From: PCC-6802 sp943367755
GTDB lineage: Bacteria; Cyanobacteriota; Cyanobacteriia; Pseudanabaenales; Pseudanabaenaceae
DNA: 64,000 nucleotides
Direction: 5' to 3'
Assembly: GCA_943367755.1 (NCBI GenBank)
Contig: CALRKB020000003.1
Location: forward strand, 106,804 to 170,803
Below the pieces are notes generated by a model. The model had not been told where the DNA came from. It was given only the letters and a program-made list of their open reading frames with translations, and did no database searches. The translations under genes were made by a program, and so were the position numbers. Of the stretch, positions 16,876-26,617 are shown in pieces. Position 1 is the stretch's first letter, and the number at the start of each line of letters is the position of its first letter.

Positions 16876-17712
16876 TTACGAATGGTCAGATCGATCGCCC
16901 TCTGTTGATAAAAGTGCCTGGGCAAACTGGGCGTGCAATGCATGGCTAGCTTTAAACGCCACAATATGAGCTTTGGGAAGCCATCCCAGTAAGCTAATAT
17001 CCCCTATTAAGTCTAAAAGCTTATGGCGACATGGCTCATCATTAAATCTGAGTGGCGGATTCAACCAGTCTCGATCGTTGCAAACGATCGCATTATCAAG
17101 GCTACCGCCTTTGATTAAACCCATGGCTTTTAATTGTTCTACTTGATGCGCCATGGTAAAAGTACGGGCAGGTGCGACTTCGCTGGCAAAATTGCCCATG
17201 CTCGGCATCCAGCTAAACCATTGGGTGCCGATCGCCTTAGTAGGAAATTCAATCCCATAGGTGAAACGCAGTACATCTGACGGCATCGCGATCGCAAAAG
17301 CATCGCCTTGCTGGACTGAAACCACTTCGCCTAGAGCGAAAATATGGCGGGGTTCTGGCTGAACTTCACAGCCGACAGAGGCGATCGCTTCCACCCAGGG
17401 GCGAGCAGAGCCATCCAGGATTGGAATTTCCGCGCTATCAATATCAATCTGGGCATTATCAATCTCCATGCCCCACAGAGCTGCCAATAAATGCTCCACC
17501 GTACGAACTGATGCCCCACCTGCTTTGAGCTGAGTGGATAGCATTGTCTCACCCACGGTTTCAAGACTGGCTGGGATGATATTCCCTTTATAGACGAAAA
17601 AGCGACCGGCATTAGGTTCTGCAGGGCTTACGGTCACGTTTGCCTGAGCACCGCTGTGCAAGCCTACTCCACTCAAGGAAAAGGAGTTAGCGATCGTCTG
17701 TTGACTTACCAT
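16876..17712 (-). CDS. lpxC: UDP-3-O-acyl-GlcNAc deacetylase
   Basis: Zinc-dependent committed step of lipid A synthesis. Recognisable blocks are SGVGLHSG (residues 13-20), VRTVEHLLAALWGMEIDNA with the first zinc histidine, IPILDGSARPWV, and CRHKLLDLIGDISLLG with the remaining zinc ligands (H and D). The final AFKASHALHAQFA contains the general acid/base histidine. At 278 residues it is about 25 shorter than E. coli LpxC, as usual in cyanobacteria. It begins 24 bases after the Omp85 gene stop. Confidence 0.95.
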   Translation of the reverse strand: MVSQQTIANSFSLSGVGLHSGAQANVTVSPAEPNAGRFFVYKGNIIPASLETVGETMLSTQLKAGGASVRTVEHLLAALWGMEIDNAQIDIDSAEIPILDGSARPWVEAIASVGCEVQPEPRHIFALGEVVSVQQGDAFAIAMPSDVLRFTYGIEFPTKAIGTQWFSWMPSMGNFASEVAPARTFTMAHQVEQLKAMGLIKGGSLDNAIVCNDRDWLNPPLRFNDEPCRHKLLDLIGDISLLGWLPKAHIVAFKASHALHAQFAQALLSTEGDRSDHS

Positions 17713-17736
17713 ATGTAAACAACCACCGATCTCTAT

Positions 17737-20193
17737 TTAAAATTTCTCGCCTAGGCCAAAGCTAAACTGCGTACCGCCATTTGTCGCAAAGCCGTAGTCA
17801 ATACGAATCGCCCCCAGTGGCGACTGGATACGCACGCCAACACCGTAGCCGCCACCGTTACCAGGCTTATTGCGGACTCCGGCTGGATTACCCGGTACCG
17901 ATGCACCAGTACCAAGGTCTGTACCATAGTCAGCAAACAGAACGCCATTAACAATTGAAAACACAGGGAAGCGATATTCTGCCGATACGAGGGCATAGCT
18001 GCGACCGCTACCAATTCTACCCTCATCCCAACCACGTACCGAGTTACTACCACCAATGCGGAATGCTTCGTAGGGTGGCATTGTCCCGAGGATTGTCCCA
18101 GCTTGAAGGTTGAAGGCTAAAGTTTGTGGACCTTCGTTAAAGCTGGTAAACTTCACGGGGATGTAGAAGCTATAGCTGGCGCGCAGACGATTGAAGAAGA
18201 TGGAGCCGCTACCAAACGGTAATGCTTGTTCTGTAACCAGGCGCAATACTGAGCCCTTCGTGGTTTTAATTGGGTCATCACGCAAGTCTTGGGCAGCAGC
18301 AAACTGCAACAGGAATAAATCGTCTTGACCGCTGGGGTTAATCGTAAGCTGGTTGCCCCTGCCATCAAAGGGTGTAATTGTATTGCCCGAATCGGTAATT
18401 GTGACGCGCTCATAGCGGAAGCCTAGTGAGGCAGTAGTATTATTCCCCAAAGGGCGTGAGAAGGTAAATCCTAAACCGAGGCGGTTTTCGCGCGGTGTAT
18501 CGGTTTTATCAGGGCCAACGCCAATATCTGCTGGGGCACCGGGGGGATTATCAAAGATATAGCTAAACAGGCGGCGGTTAAATATGTTAGCGGTGAACGA
18601 AGTACGGTACGGATCGCCCGCTAGCCAAGGATCGGTAAAGTTGAGATCGAATAGCAGATCCCGTTCCCCCACCTGCACATCTAAGCCCAGTTTTTGGTTG
18701 TTTCCGCCCAAGTTTGCCTGTTGAAAACTAACCGTACCGAAGAGACCCGTGGCGGAGCTAATACCCGCACCAACTGCGATCGAACCAGTACTACGTTCTT
18801 TAACGTTAACCGTCACAACAACTTTTTTAGGGTCTGTGCCGGGGTTCAAACCCACATTCACATCGTCAAATATCCCTAAGCCAAATACGCGTTGCAGGTC
18901 TGACTGAACGGTATTACGGTTGAAGACATTGCCAGGCTTAAGGCTCAGTTCGCGCGTAACGATAAAGTCCCGTGTATTACCGCGCACAGGCGTACCATCT
19001 GCATTCTTATCCTTACCTTCTTCATTCAAAAAACCAACTTTGATGTCTTCAACCACACCTTCTGCCACGATGATGGTTACGGTTCCATCTGGCTGGGGTT
19101 TAACATCAGCAACTTGAGCCAGGACGTAGCCCTTGTCTTGATAGTATTTTTCTAATTCCTTGACACCGGTTTGCAGATCGCGGAGGTTGGTGACTTTGCC
19201 ATACTGAGCGCCAAATATCTTATCGATGGTGCCTGCCTCTAGCACAGTTGCGCCTTCAGTTTGCACTGATTTAAGCACGGGATTAACTTCTACGACAAAC
19301 GTTACCTTAACGCCAATGTCAGTGTCCTGCAAATCGCCTTTAACATTGCCAAAGTAGCCAGTCGAGTAAATGGCATTAATATCAGACTGTAGTTGAGTAC
19401 GGCTAGTAGTCCGTCCTGGCTTAGTGGCGATCGCATCGTATGCCTGTTTCTCGATCTCAGCAGGGATTGGTTGCCCACCTGATGTGGTGATCAGCACCTC
19501 ACCCACTAATACCTGCGCTTCTGAAGGAGTAGTTGGTGGTTCTGGAGGCGTTGCGGGTGTAGGTGTAATGTCAAGGGTATTGGGGGCCGTGGGGGTTGTA
19601 CTGTCGGCGGGGGCAGTTGATGGCTTCTCGGGTACAGGTGAATCAGTAGGTTTGGCAGGGGTTGCTTGAGCCGTTTTTAGCGTGCTTGGTGATTTTTTGG
19701 AAGCTGCTTTTGGAGTCGTTTTTAGGTTTGTTTTTGAGGTTACCTTGGCTATCTTGACGCGAGCCTTCTGCTTGCTCTTAGTTTGAGCAACTTTAAGCTG
19801 TTTAGGGGTCGTTTTAATAGGTTGAACCTCTGCTGTCTGAGCTTTTGTTTTTACTACAGCAACCAACTCAGTCGATTCTGGTAATGGTTGGAATTGCTGG
19901 ATCTTAGCAACAGATTTAGTTTCAAGGTTAAGTGATGTTTCGGTACTAATCTGTGCAGTTTGCACAGCTTGTGCAGGAAACTTGATTTGCTCTGGAGATT
20001 GGCTTGGGGCTGACTCGATTGGGATAATTCCGGCATCAACAGACGGTTCATGAGCTCGGATCTGGATGGGGTTAGATTGAGCTACTTCTGGCGTTGTTTT
20101 TAGTGGGGGAGCCATAATCTCTGACCATGCAGGCTTCACTAGCAGAGAGCTGGAAGAGACTAAAGTAATCAGAGCAAGCTTTGTTAAACGCAT
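17737..20193 (-). CDS. bamA: Omp85/BamA-type outer membrane assembly protein
   Basis: Core of outer-membrane beta-barrel insertion and the bacterial relative of chloroplast Toc75. The start at 20193 gives MRLTKLALITLVSSSSLLVK, a signal peptide; the frame extends six codons upstream without benefit. Order: signal; a long Pro/Lys/Thr/Gln-rich region to about residue 225 that is typical of cyanobacterial Omp85; three POTRA domains (about 228-475, e.g. VGEVLITTSGG and YQDKGYVLAQVADV); then a 16-strand barrel with the GSNSVRGWDEGRIG lid-loop motif (VRGW) and a C-terminal phenylalanine (FGLGEKF). Second gene of purC-bamA-lpxC-fabZ-lpxA. Confidence 0.95.
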   Translation of the reverse strand: MRLTKLALITLVSSSSLLVKPAWSEIMAPPLKTTPEVAQSNPIQIRAHEPSVDAGIIPIESAPSQSPEQIKFPAQAVQTAQISTETSLNLETKSVAKIQQFQPLPESTELVAVVKTKAQTAEVQPIKTTPKQLKVAQTKSKQKARVKIAKVTSKTNLKTTPKAASKKSPSTLKTAQATPAKPTDSPVPEKPSTAPADSTTPTAPNTLDITPTPATPPEPPTTPSEAQVLVGEVLITTSGGQPIPAEIEKQAYDAIATKPGRTTSRTQLQSDINAIYSTGYFGNVKGDLQDTDIGVKVTFVVEVNPVLKSVQTEGATVLEAGTIDKIFGAQYGKVTNLRDLQTGVKELEKYYQDKGYVLAQVADVKPQPDGTVTIIVAEGVVEDIKVGFLNEEGKDKNADGTPVRGNTRDFIVTRELSLKPGNVFNRNTVQSDLQRVFGLGIFDDVNVGLNPGTDPKKVVVTVNVKERSTGSIAVGAGISSATGLFGTVSFQQANLGGNNQKLGLDVQVGERDLLFDLNFTDPWLAGDPYRTSFTANIFNRRLFSYIFDNPPGAPADIGVGPDKTDTPRENRLGLGFTFSRPLGNNTTASLGFRYERVTITDSGNTITPFDGRGNQLTINPSGQDDLFLLQFAAAQDLRDDPIKTTKGSVLRLVTEQALPFGSGSIFFNRLRASYSFYIPVKFTSFNEGPQTLAFNLQAGTILGTMPPYEAFRIGGSNSVRGWDEGRIGSGRSYALVSAEYRFPVFSIVNGVLFADYGTDLGTGASVPGNPAGVRNKPGNGGGYGVGVRIQSPLGAIRIDYGFATNGGTQFSFGLGEKF

Positions 20194-20294
20194 ATTAATT
20201 ACACCACACACCCAAATGTTAAGAGAGCCGAAATTTGTAGGAAAGCTAGCGCAATTTATACTAACTTAACTTTTAGTTTTCAATTCTATCAGTA

Positions 20295-21062
20295 TCACCG
20301 ATCGCGTAGATTTTGCGAAACTACAGTCTGAATTCGCGTCATTACCTCTTGGTAAGCCGAGGAGACATTACCGAGATCCTGACGGAATCTGTCTTTGTCC
20401 AGAATACGCGCCTTGGGATCAGCGATCTCTCTATCCCATAGACGGCAGGTATCAGGACTGATTTCATCGCTGAGTAGTAGTTTACCTTCAGCGTTAATAC
20501 CAAATTCCAATTTGAAATCAACCAGAATTAAGCTGCACCGATCGAAGAAACTACGCAGATGCTCGTTCACTAACAACGCCATTTGCTTGAGCTGTTGTAC
20601 TTGAGTTGGGGTAGCCAGGGCAAGTAGTTCGATGTGATCGTTAGTGAATAACGGGTCGCCGAGGTCATCGTTTTTGTAGTAGAACTCGACTAGAGGAGAT
20701 TTCAACTCCGTCCCAAGCTCTAAACCAGTGCGCTTACACAGGCTGCCAGCCGCGACATTGCGTACTACTACCTCTAAGGGCAGAATCTTGACTGCGATTA
20801 CCTGCATTCGATCGGGCGCGATCTGGGCAATAAAATGAGTGGGAACGCCTTTAGACTCCAGGTATTGGAATAGGTAGGTGGCGATCGCGCAGTTCATTTC
20901 ACCTTTGCGCTCGATTTGCCCTTTCTTTTGGGCATTAAAGGCAGTGGCATCGTCTTTGTAGTACGTCAGCAGCACGTTAGGGTCATTGGTGCGATAGAGA
21001 ATCTTTGCCTTACCTTCATAGACTTTCTCGCCTTTTTCATTGCCAGTCATGCTGATGCCCAT
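20295..21062 (-). CDS. purC: SAICAR synthetase
   Basis: Joins CAIR and aspartate with ATP in purine synthesis. VYEGKAKILYRTNDPNVLL is the N-terminal phosphate-binding sheet; ILVDFKLEFGINAEGKLLLSDEISPDTCRLWD is the family's signature region (given here across two motifs: LVDFKLEFG and DEISPDTCRLW). The internal Met (MTGNEKGEKVYEG, 21050) may be the true start. In several cyanobacteria purC precedes the Omp85 gene as here; the 100-base gap allows a separate promoter for the envelope genes. Confidence 0.95.
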   Translation of the reverse strand: MGISMTGNEKGEKVYEGKAKILYRTNDPNVLLTYYKDDATAFNAQKKGQIERKGEMNCAIATYLFQYLESKGVPTHFIAQIAPDRMQVIAVKILPLEVVVRNVAAGSLCKRTGLELGTELKSPLVEFYYKNDDLGDPLFTNDHIELLALATPTQVQQLKQMALLVNEHLRSFFDRCSLILVDFKLEFGINAEGKLLLSDEISPDTCRLWDREIADPKARILDKDRFRQDLGNVSSAYQEVMTRIQTVVSQNLRDR

Positions 21063-21168
21063 AGAGAAAACTTTGAGTAAATGGAAATGTTGTCACAAAA
21101 ACCATGTACATCATAGCTTTATAGATAGAGTGACAGGGCAGCATTACGAAATGTTCCGTTTATCGCTA

Positions 21169-22389
21169 TCAGCTATTAGCTTTTAGGCGAATTAGGAAAT
21201 CTAGCAGGCGGTGGGCTAATTCTTGCTTAGAACAAAGCGGCGTAGTCTCTTGCTTGCTGTTCATAGCTATGAATGTTGCCTGATTTGTATCCGAGCCAAA
21301 GCCAGTTTGCTCTCTACCTACTTGATTGACGGCGATCGCATCGATACCTTTACGCTTGAGCTTTTGCTGGGCGATCGCTACTATTTCTGCTTCAGTACCA
21401 GTTTGGGCGGCGAAGCCTACTAGTAATTGATCGGGACGCTTGTGATCGCTCAAATCTGCGAGGATGTCGGGGATAGGGGCAAGCGGTAATGACTCTGGCA
21501 ACTGGGCTTTGGGCGTTTTTTGATTGCTGTAATGAGCTGGACGCACATCACCCACTGCAGCAGACATAATCGTGATATCGGCGCGCTCGAACTCACGCAG
21601 CATCGCCTGATGCATTTGGGCAGAAGATTCCACACTCACAACTTGAAAGTTCGCATTTGCTGGAATTGCGGCGTTACCAAGTACTAACATGACATCTGCG
21701 CCGCGATCGCGGGCGGCATTGGCGATCGCAATCCCCTGTTTGCCCGTAGCAGGATTGCCAATAAACCGCACTGGGTCGAGATATTCCCTCGTACCTCCGG
21801 CACTGACCAGCACGCGCTTACCAACAAGATCGCGCTTGCCCCGCGTCCACAGTAATGAATCTATACAGCTTAAAATTTCGGCTGGTTCGGCCATGCGTCC
21901 AGCTCCCACGGCATCGCAGGCGAGGATGCCGCTACCAGGGGCGATCGCAAAATAGCGTTTATGTTCTTGCAGATTGCGCCAATTTTGCTGCACGGTTGCC
22001 TGTTCCCACATGGTGGTATTCATGGCAGGGGCGAGTAAAATCGGACAGCTGGATGCCAAAACCGTGTTCGTGAGCAAGTTGTCTGCCATACCATAGGCCA
22101 GTTTGGCTAAGGTATTCGCCGTGACGGGCGCAAGGAGAAATAAATCCGCCCATTCGCCTAACTCAATGTGTAATGGTCTACCGTGGGTGGGTTGCCAAAA
22201 TTCAGAATCGGTATAGGCAGTGTGGCGAGACAGGGTAGCAAAAGTTAAGGGGGTAACGAACTCGGCTGCCGATCGCGTCAGGATTACTCTTACTTCTTTT
22301 ATGGATTGCTTGGCCAGCGTCGAAACCACTTCGCAAACTTTGTAAGCCGCAATTCCACCCGAAACCCCAACTAAAATCCGATTAGTCAT
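21169..22389 (-). CDS. coaBC: Bifunctional phosphopantothenoylcysteine decarboxylase/synthase
   Basis: Two successive steps to coenzyme A. The N-terminal flavoprotein half (about 1-190) has LVGVSGGIAAYK, the active-site histidine region PLHIELGEW and the substrate clamp LAPAMNTTMWE. The C-terminal CTP-dependent ligase half begins VLVSAGGTREYLDPVRFIG and contains NPATGKQGIAIANAA and SAAVGDVRP. Start at 22389 (MTNRILVGVSGG) fits the family better than the ATG five codons upstream. Monocistronic spacing; it diverges from typA. Confidence 0.93.
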   Translation of the reverse strand: MTNRILVGVSGGIAAYKVCEVVSTLAKQSIKEVRVILTRSAAEFVTPLTFATLSRHTAYTDSEFWQPTHGRPLHIELGEWADLFLLAPVTANTLAKLAYGMADNLLTNTVLASSCPILLAPAMNTTMWEQATVQQNWRNLQEHKRYFAIAPGSGILACDAVGAGRMAEPAEILSCIDSLLWTRGKRDLVGKRVLVSAGGTREYLDPVRFIGNPATGKQGIAIANAARDRGADVMLVLGNAAIPANANFQVVSVESSAQMHQAMLREFERADITIMSAAVGDVRPAHYSNQKTPKAQLPESLPLAPIPDILADLSDHKRPDQLLVGFAAQTGTEAEIVAIAQQKLKRKGIDAIAVNQVGREQTGFGSDTNQATFIAMNSKQETTPLCSKQELAHRLLDFLIRLKANS

Positions 22390-22501
22390 ACTTTTTGCTA
22401 TCACGACTGGTGAAAATTTAATCGCTATTATTTTTAAGAATTATCAAGATGGCGCATAATGGTAAAGAAATACCAAAAATTTAAACAATCGGCATATTTC
22501 T

Positions 22502-24292
22502 ATGTCTCTTCCTATTCGCAATGTTGCCATCATCGCTCACGTCGATCACGGTAAGACCACTCTTGTAGACGCTTTGTTACAGCAGGCTGGTGCCTTTCGT
22601 CAAGGTGAAGTTCTCATCGAATGCGTGATGGACTCTAATGAATTAGAGCGCGAACGCGGCATTACCATTCTGGCGAAAAATACCGCTGTTCATTACAAAG
22701 ATACGCTGATCAACATTGTTGATACCCCTGGTCACGCCGACTTTGGTGGTGAGGTAGAGCGCGTATTGGGTATGGTTGAGGGCTGTCTGCTCATTGTTGA
22801 TGCCAATGAAGGCCCCATGCCCCAAACCAGATTTGTGCTCAAAAAAGCACTGGAAAAAGGTTTGCGTCCCATCGTACTGGTTAATAAGATCGATCGCGAC
22901 TCAGCGGAACCCTACAAAGCGATCGATAAGGTATTAGATCTTTTCTTGGAATTAGGCGCTGATGAAGATCAGTGCGATTTCACCTATCTATTCGCTTCCG
23001 GTCTAGCTGGCTTTGCCAAAAATGACTTGAAGGACGAAAGCAAAGACATGGTGCCCCTATTTGAGGCGATTTTGCGCCACGTACCACCTCCGATCGGCGA
23101 TCCCACCAAACCATTGCAGTTACAGGTAACTACCCTGGACTATTCCGACTATCTTGGTCGCATCGTAATCGGTAAAATTCACAACGGTGTAATTAAGGCT
23201 AACCAACAAGCAGCTCTGATTACGGAAAGTGGTGCGATCGTTAAAGCTAGAATTTCTAAACTATTTGGCTTTGATGGCCTTAAGCGCATTGAACTAGAGG
23301 AAGCCTCCGCTGGTAATATCGTTGCTGTCGCAGGCTTTGCCGATGCAAATATTGGTGAAACCATCACCGATCCCAACGATCCGCAGGCTCTACCTTTAAT
23401 TAAGGTAGATGAGCCTACCCTCCAAATGACTTTCTGCGTGAACGACTCACCTTTTGCTGGCCAGGAGGGCAAATTCGTTACTTCTCGTCAAGTGCGCGAT
23501 CGCCTGATGCGAGAACTGGAAACTAACGTCGCCTTGCGCGTCGAGGATACTGACTCCCCCGATAAGCTGTCTGTCTCTGGTCGTGGTGAGTTGCACCTGG
23601 GTATTTTGATCGAAACCATGCGCCGTGAGGGCTATGAGTTTCAGGTCACACAACCAAAGGTGATTTATCGTGAAGTCAACGGTCAGCCCTGTGAACCCTA
23701 CGAATGTCTGGTACTGGATGTACCTGAAGATGGTGTGGGTGGTTGTATCGAGCGCTTGGGTCAGCGTCGGGCCGAGATGCAAGATATGCAGGTAGGGACA
23801 AATGGTCGCACCCAACTAGAGTTTGTGATTCCCGCACGCGGTCTAGTGGGCTTTAGAGGTGAATTTATGCGCCTTACCCGTGGTGATGGCATTATGAACC
23901 ACAGCTTTTTAGACTACCGCCCCCTAGCTGGCGAAGTGGAAGCAAGGCGCAATGGTGTTTTGATCTCTTTTGAAGAAGGAGAAGCAACACTCTACGCCAT
24001 GAAAAACGTCGAAGATCGGGGTACATTTTTCATCACCCCTGGCACCCGCGTTTACAAGGGCATGATTTTAGGTGAGAATAATCGCCCTCAAGATCTAGAG
24101 CTAAATGTCTGCAAGACCAAGCAGCTCACCAACCATCGCGCCTCTGGTGGCGAAGAGTTGGTACAGTTGACAGCTCCTGTGGACATGAACTTGGAGCGTG
24201 CCTTGGAATACATCGGCCCCGATGAACTGGTCGAAGTAACGCCTCAGTCTGTGCGCTTGCGTAAGCTCAACAAGAAACTGGTGCGACGTTAG
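22502..24292 (+). CDS. typA: Translational GTPase TypA/BipA
   Basis: A ribosome-binding GTPase that supports assembly and translation under stress and cold. G1 AHVDHGKTTLVDALL (about 12-26), G2 RERGITILAKNT, G3 DTPGHADFGGEVERV, G4 NKIDRDSAEP, then EF-Tu-like domain II, an EF-G-like domain and the BipA C-terminal domain (RGLVGFRGEFMRLTRGDGIM and ITPGTRVYKGMILGENNR). At 596 residues it is a normal length. A weak hairpin follows the stop codon. Promoter region lies in the 110 bases shared with coaBC. Confidence 0.97.
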   Translation: MSLPIRNVAIIAHVDHGKTTLVDALLQQAGAFRQGEVLIECVMDSNELERERGITILAKNTAVHYKDTLINIVDTPGHADFGGEVERVLGMVEGCLLIVDANEGPMPQTRFVLKKALEKGLRPIVLVNKIDRDSAEPYKAIDKVLDLFLELGADEDQCDFTYLFASGLAGFAKNDLKDESKDMVPLFEAILRHVPPPIGDPTKPLQLQVTTLDYSDYLGRIVIGKIHNGVIKANQQAALITESGAIVKARISKLFGFDGLKRIELEEASAGNIVAVAGFADANIGETITDPNDPQALPLIKVDEPTLQMTFCVNDSPFAGQEGKFVTSRQVRDRLMRELETNVALRVEDTDSPDKLSVSGRGELHLGILIETMRREGYEFQVTQPKVIYREVNGQPCEPYECLVLDVPEDGVGGCIERLGQRRAEMQDMQVGTNGRTQLEFVIPARGLVGFRGEFMRLTRGDGIMNHSFLDYRPLAGEVEARRNGVLISFEEGEATLYAMKNVEDRGTFFITPGTRVYKGMILGENNRPQDLELNVCKTKQLTNHRASGGEELVQLTAPVDMNLERALEYIGPDELVEVTPQSVRLRKLNKKLVRR

Positions 24293-24316
24293 GCAGTAAA
24301 TCAAATTCTGTAGATA

Positions 24317-24342
24317 AGGGGCAGTGCCTCTGTGCCTGCCCT
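24317..24342 (+). terminator. Hairpin after typA
   Basis: AGGGGCAG at 24317 pairs with CTGCCCT at 24336-24342 around a short loop, with one bulged G. No T run follows, so it is either a weak terminator or a 3' stabilising stem. Confidence 0.45.
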
Positions 24343-24395
24343 AAACTAATCAGAGCAACTAGAAATCTCCTTAAAGGGATGTTCGCAAATTAGCC

Positions 24396-25340
24396 TTAAG
24401 AAGCAGGAACGGCAACCAGCTGATCGGTGAATTGCGGTAATATTTCGTTGCAAAACGCCTCTGTTGCCTTGGAACGATAGCGATTCGGATTGCGGATCTG
24501 AGACAGCGTGCGCTTGATTTCTACTCCTTCAATGGCAACGCGATGAATCACCCCCATTTGCAACTCTTTTTCTATGGCCGTCACAGATAAGAATGCTGCG
24601 CCTAAGCCTGCTTGTACCGCATTTTTGATGGCCTCAATTGAGTTTAGTTCCATTTCAATACTGAGCTGGCGGGGATCGATACCGCTTTTAGATAGAACCT
24701 GATCGATTACCTTACGAATAGTCGATTGAGAGTCCAGGGTGATGAACTGGAGCTTGTATAGCTCTTCCTTCTGCAAGATGCCAACCTGAGCCAAGGGATG
24801 CAACATGGGCAGCACTAATGCCAACTCATCTTCCGCATAGGGAACGATTTCTAAGTCTTCCTTTAGTTCCGTTGGCACTTCTCCACCAATAATTGCTAAG
24901 TCAATCTGGCCGTTAGCTACGCTCCAGGCTGTGCGGCGGGTAGAGTGAACGTGAAGTTGGACAGATACTTCTGGATATTTTTTCCTAAACAGACCAATCA
25001 TGCGCGGCATCAGGTATGTACCTGTAGTCTGGCTAGCTCCAATAATCAGCGTGCCACCATTTAAATTTTGCAGATCGTCAATGGCACGGCAGGTTTCCTG
25101 GCATAGGCTCAGAATGCGATCGCCGTAGGACAATAACAATCGCCCAGCCTCTGTGAGTTGGGCCCGCCTTCCACCGCGATCGAATAAGGGTACGTCTAAC
25201 TGGCGCTCTAAATGCTGGACTTGCAAGCTAACTGCCGGCTGCGAGACGTAAAGACTATCTGCCGCGCGCTTAAAACTACCCTCCGCAGCGATCGCCTTTA
25301 GAATACGTAACTGATCTAGGGTGAAAGGAATATCGATCAT
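24396..25340 (-). CDS. rbcR: LysR-type regulator RbcR
   Basis: A 314-residue LysR regulator nearly identical in layout to cyanobacterial RbcR/plastid Ycf30. Helix-turn-helix: FTLDQLRILKAIAAEGSFKR then ADSLYVSQPAVSLQVQHLER (residues 6-45). The effector domain follows (GGTLIIGASQTTGTYLMPRM, about 93-112). RbcR activates the RuBisCO operon and carbon-fixation genes and is regarded as essential in model cyanobacteria; relatives CmpR and NdhR sense 2-phosphoglycolate, RuBP or 2-oxoglutarate. The target operon is not in this window. Confidence 0.92.
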   Translation of the reverse strand: MIDIPFTLDQLRILKAIAAEGSFKRAADSLYVSQPAVSLQVQHLERQLDVPLFDRGGRRAQLTEAGRLLLSYGDRILSLCQETCRAIDDLQNLNGGTLIIGASQTTGTYLMPRMIGLFRKKYPEVSVQLHVHSTRRTAWSVANGQIDLAIIGGEVPTELKEDLEIVPYAEDELALVLPMLHPLAQVGILQKEELYKLQFITLDSQSTIRKVIDQVLSKSGIDPRQLSIEMELNSIEAIKNAVQAGLGAAFLSVTAIEKELQMGVIHRVAIEGVEIKRTLSQIRNPNRYRSKATEAFCNEILPQFTDQLVAVPAS

Positions 25341-25554
25341 AAAATTAAGTTCAAAGATCGTGACTCGAAAGGTTATCCAGGCTGTGAGAGGTGTGGGTAG
25401 TTTTACTGAACTATGTTTCTCTAACCATATTTACCATTTACCAAACTTTGCCTAACACAGAGCAACACGTACCAAACACATACTACCTCTGAAGACATCA
25501 CTGTTTCTCAAAGGATCTTTATAATTTCTATCTTTGGGTAAATTGACTATTTAA

Positions 25555-26475
25555 CTACCATTCTCCTCCCACCCAAATCCTCAAGACCCAAAAGGCACAT
25601 AACAAGAGGCCAACTAACCAATCCCAGCCTATTAGTTTAAGGGGGTTCCAGCGTACCTGATGCTGATTGGGAGTGGTAAAGCCTCTGACCTGCATCGCAC
25701 TAGCTGATTGCTCAGCTCTAGTAAATAAATTACTAATCAACCTTTCCGCCAAGATTAACCAAATTTGGGTGGCTCTTTTTAGCCCTAGTCGCTTCCAGTT
25801 AATGGCGCGGGTGCGAATTGCTCGGACTAAGTTCTGTACCTCTTCTAGTACCAGTGGTAAAAACCGTAATGCCAAAGTGAGGGTAAGGGTAATCTCGACA
25901 ATTGGTACCTTCAGCCACTTTAATGGCATCGTCACGCTTGTAATCGCGGCAGTAATTTCTTCGGGCGCAGTCACCAAGAGGTACAGCGTAGGTGCGTATA
26001 GGTAGGTAAAAATCAGCGTGCTAATGCGCGTCCCTAGATTGAGCGAGTGCTGCGATATTTGAATATTGCCAGCCTTGAAGAGGATATATCGATAGTTTGT
26101 CGGTTGCGCTAAAGGTTGAGCTTGAGATTGCCTGAAAGTTTTAGCTGGGTTAGTAGTAATTTCACCCACGGGACGGCGCGGTTGGTGACTGACATTGAGG
26201 CCATCTGGCGAAAATGTCGCGATTAAAAAAGTCATGGTCGCCAGTAATATTAACAGCCCCATCTGTTGCTTCCATACCCGGGCAGGAATACCTGCTAGTA
26301 TGGTTAGCGCCACTAGAGAGATTGCCATTGCAATCCGCCAAACGGGGTTTGCCAATGTTGGAGATAGCAAAAAACTTAACAGCCAGAATAGTTTTATGCG
26401 AGGGTCAAGCCGATGCAGCCAGGTGATTGGTTGCTCTAAATGAAGCCCGATAGTCAGCGATCGCAATATATCCAC
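25555..26475 (-). CDS. ECF transporter T component, second copy
   Basis: A CbiQ/EcfT-family integral protein of 306 residues. It begins HRLDPRIKLFWLLSFLLSPT, typical of T components (L-D-P-R-x-K). Coupling motifs are AIRTRAI and SASAMQVRGF (A-M-x-x-R-G-F), near residues 215 and 255. No S component or ATPase is adjacent. In cyanobacteria this solitary T protein is a general module that can serve several S components, for example vitamins; the substrate cannot be read here. It is distinct in sequence from cbiQ at 13131-13955. Confidence 0.88.
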   Translation of the reverse strand: MDILRSLTIGLHLEQPITWLHRLDPRIKLFWLLSFLLSPTLANPVWRIAMAISLVALTILAGIPARVWKQQMGLLILLATMTFLIATFSPDGLNVSHQPRRPVGEITTNPAKTFRQSQAQPLAQPTNYRYILFKAGNIQISQHSLNLGTRISTLIFTYLYAPTLYLLVTAPEEITAAITSVTMPLKWLKVPIVEITLTLTLALRFLPLVLEEVQNLVRAIRTRAINWKRLGLKRATQIWLILAERLISNLFTRAEQSASAMQVRGFTTPNQHQVRWNPLKLIGWDWLVGLLLCAFWVLRIWVGGEW

Positions 26476-26617
26476 GTATCAATAGTTAGGTATAGTCAGT
26501 TAGGTATAGTCAAAAAGAGCAGTTAGCTTGCATTAGTCAGCCATCAGATTTTAGCTGAAACCTGGCTACTAAGTTATGAATGCAGTTAGCTTGCCAATAA
26601 TCCCGTATCTTTACCCC

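Noticed and set aside
23447..23815. 122-residue minus-strand frame within typA
   Set aside because: Overlaps essential domains of typA on the other strand; no recognisable motif.
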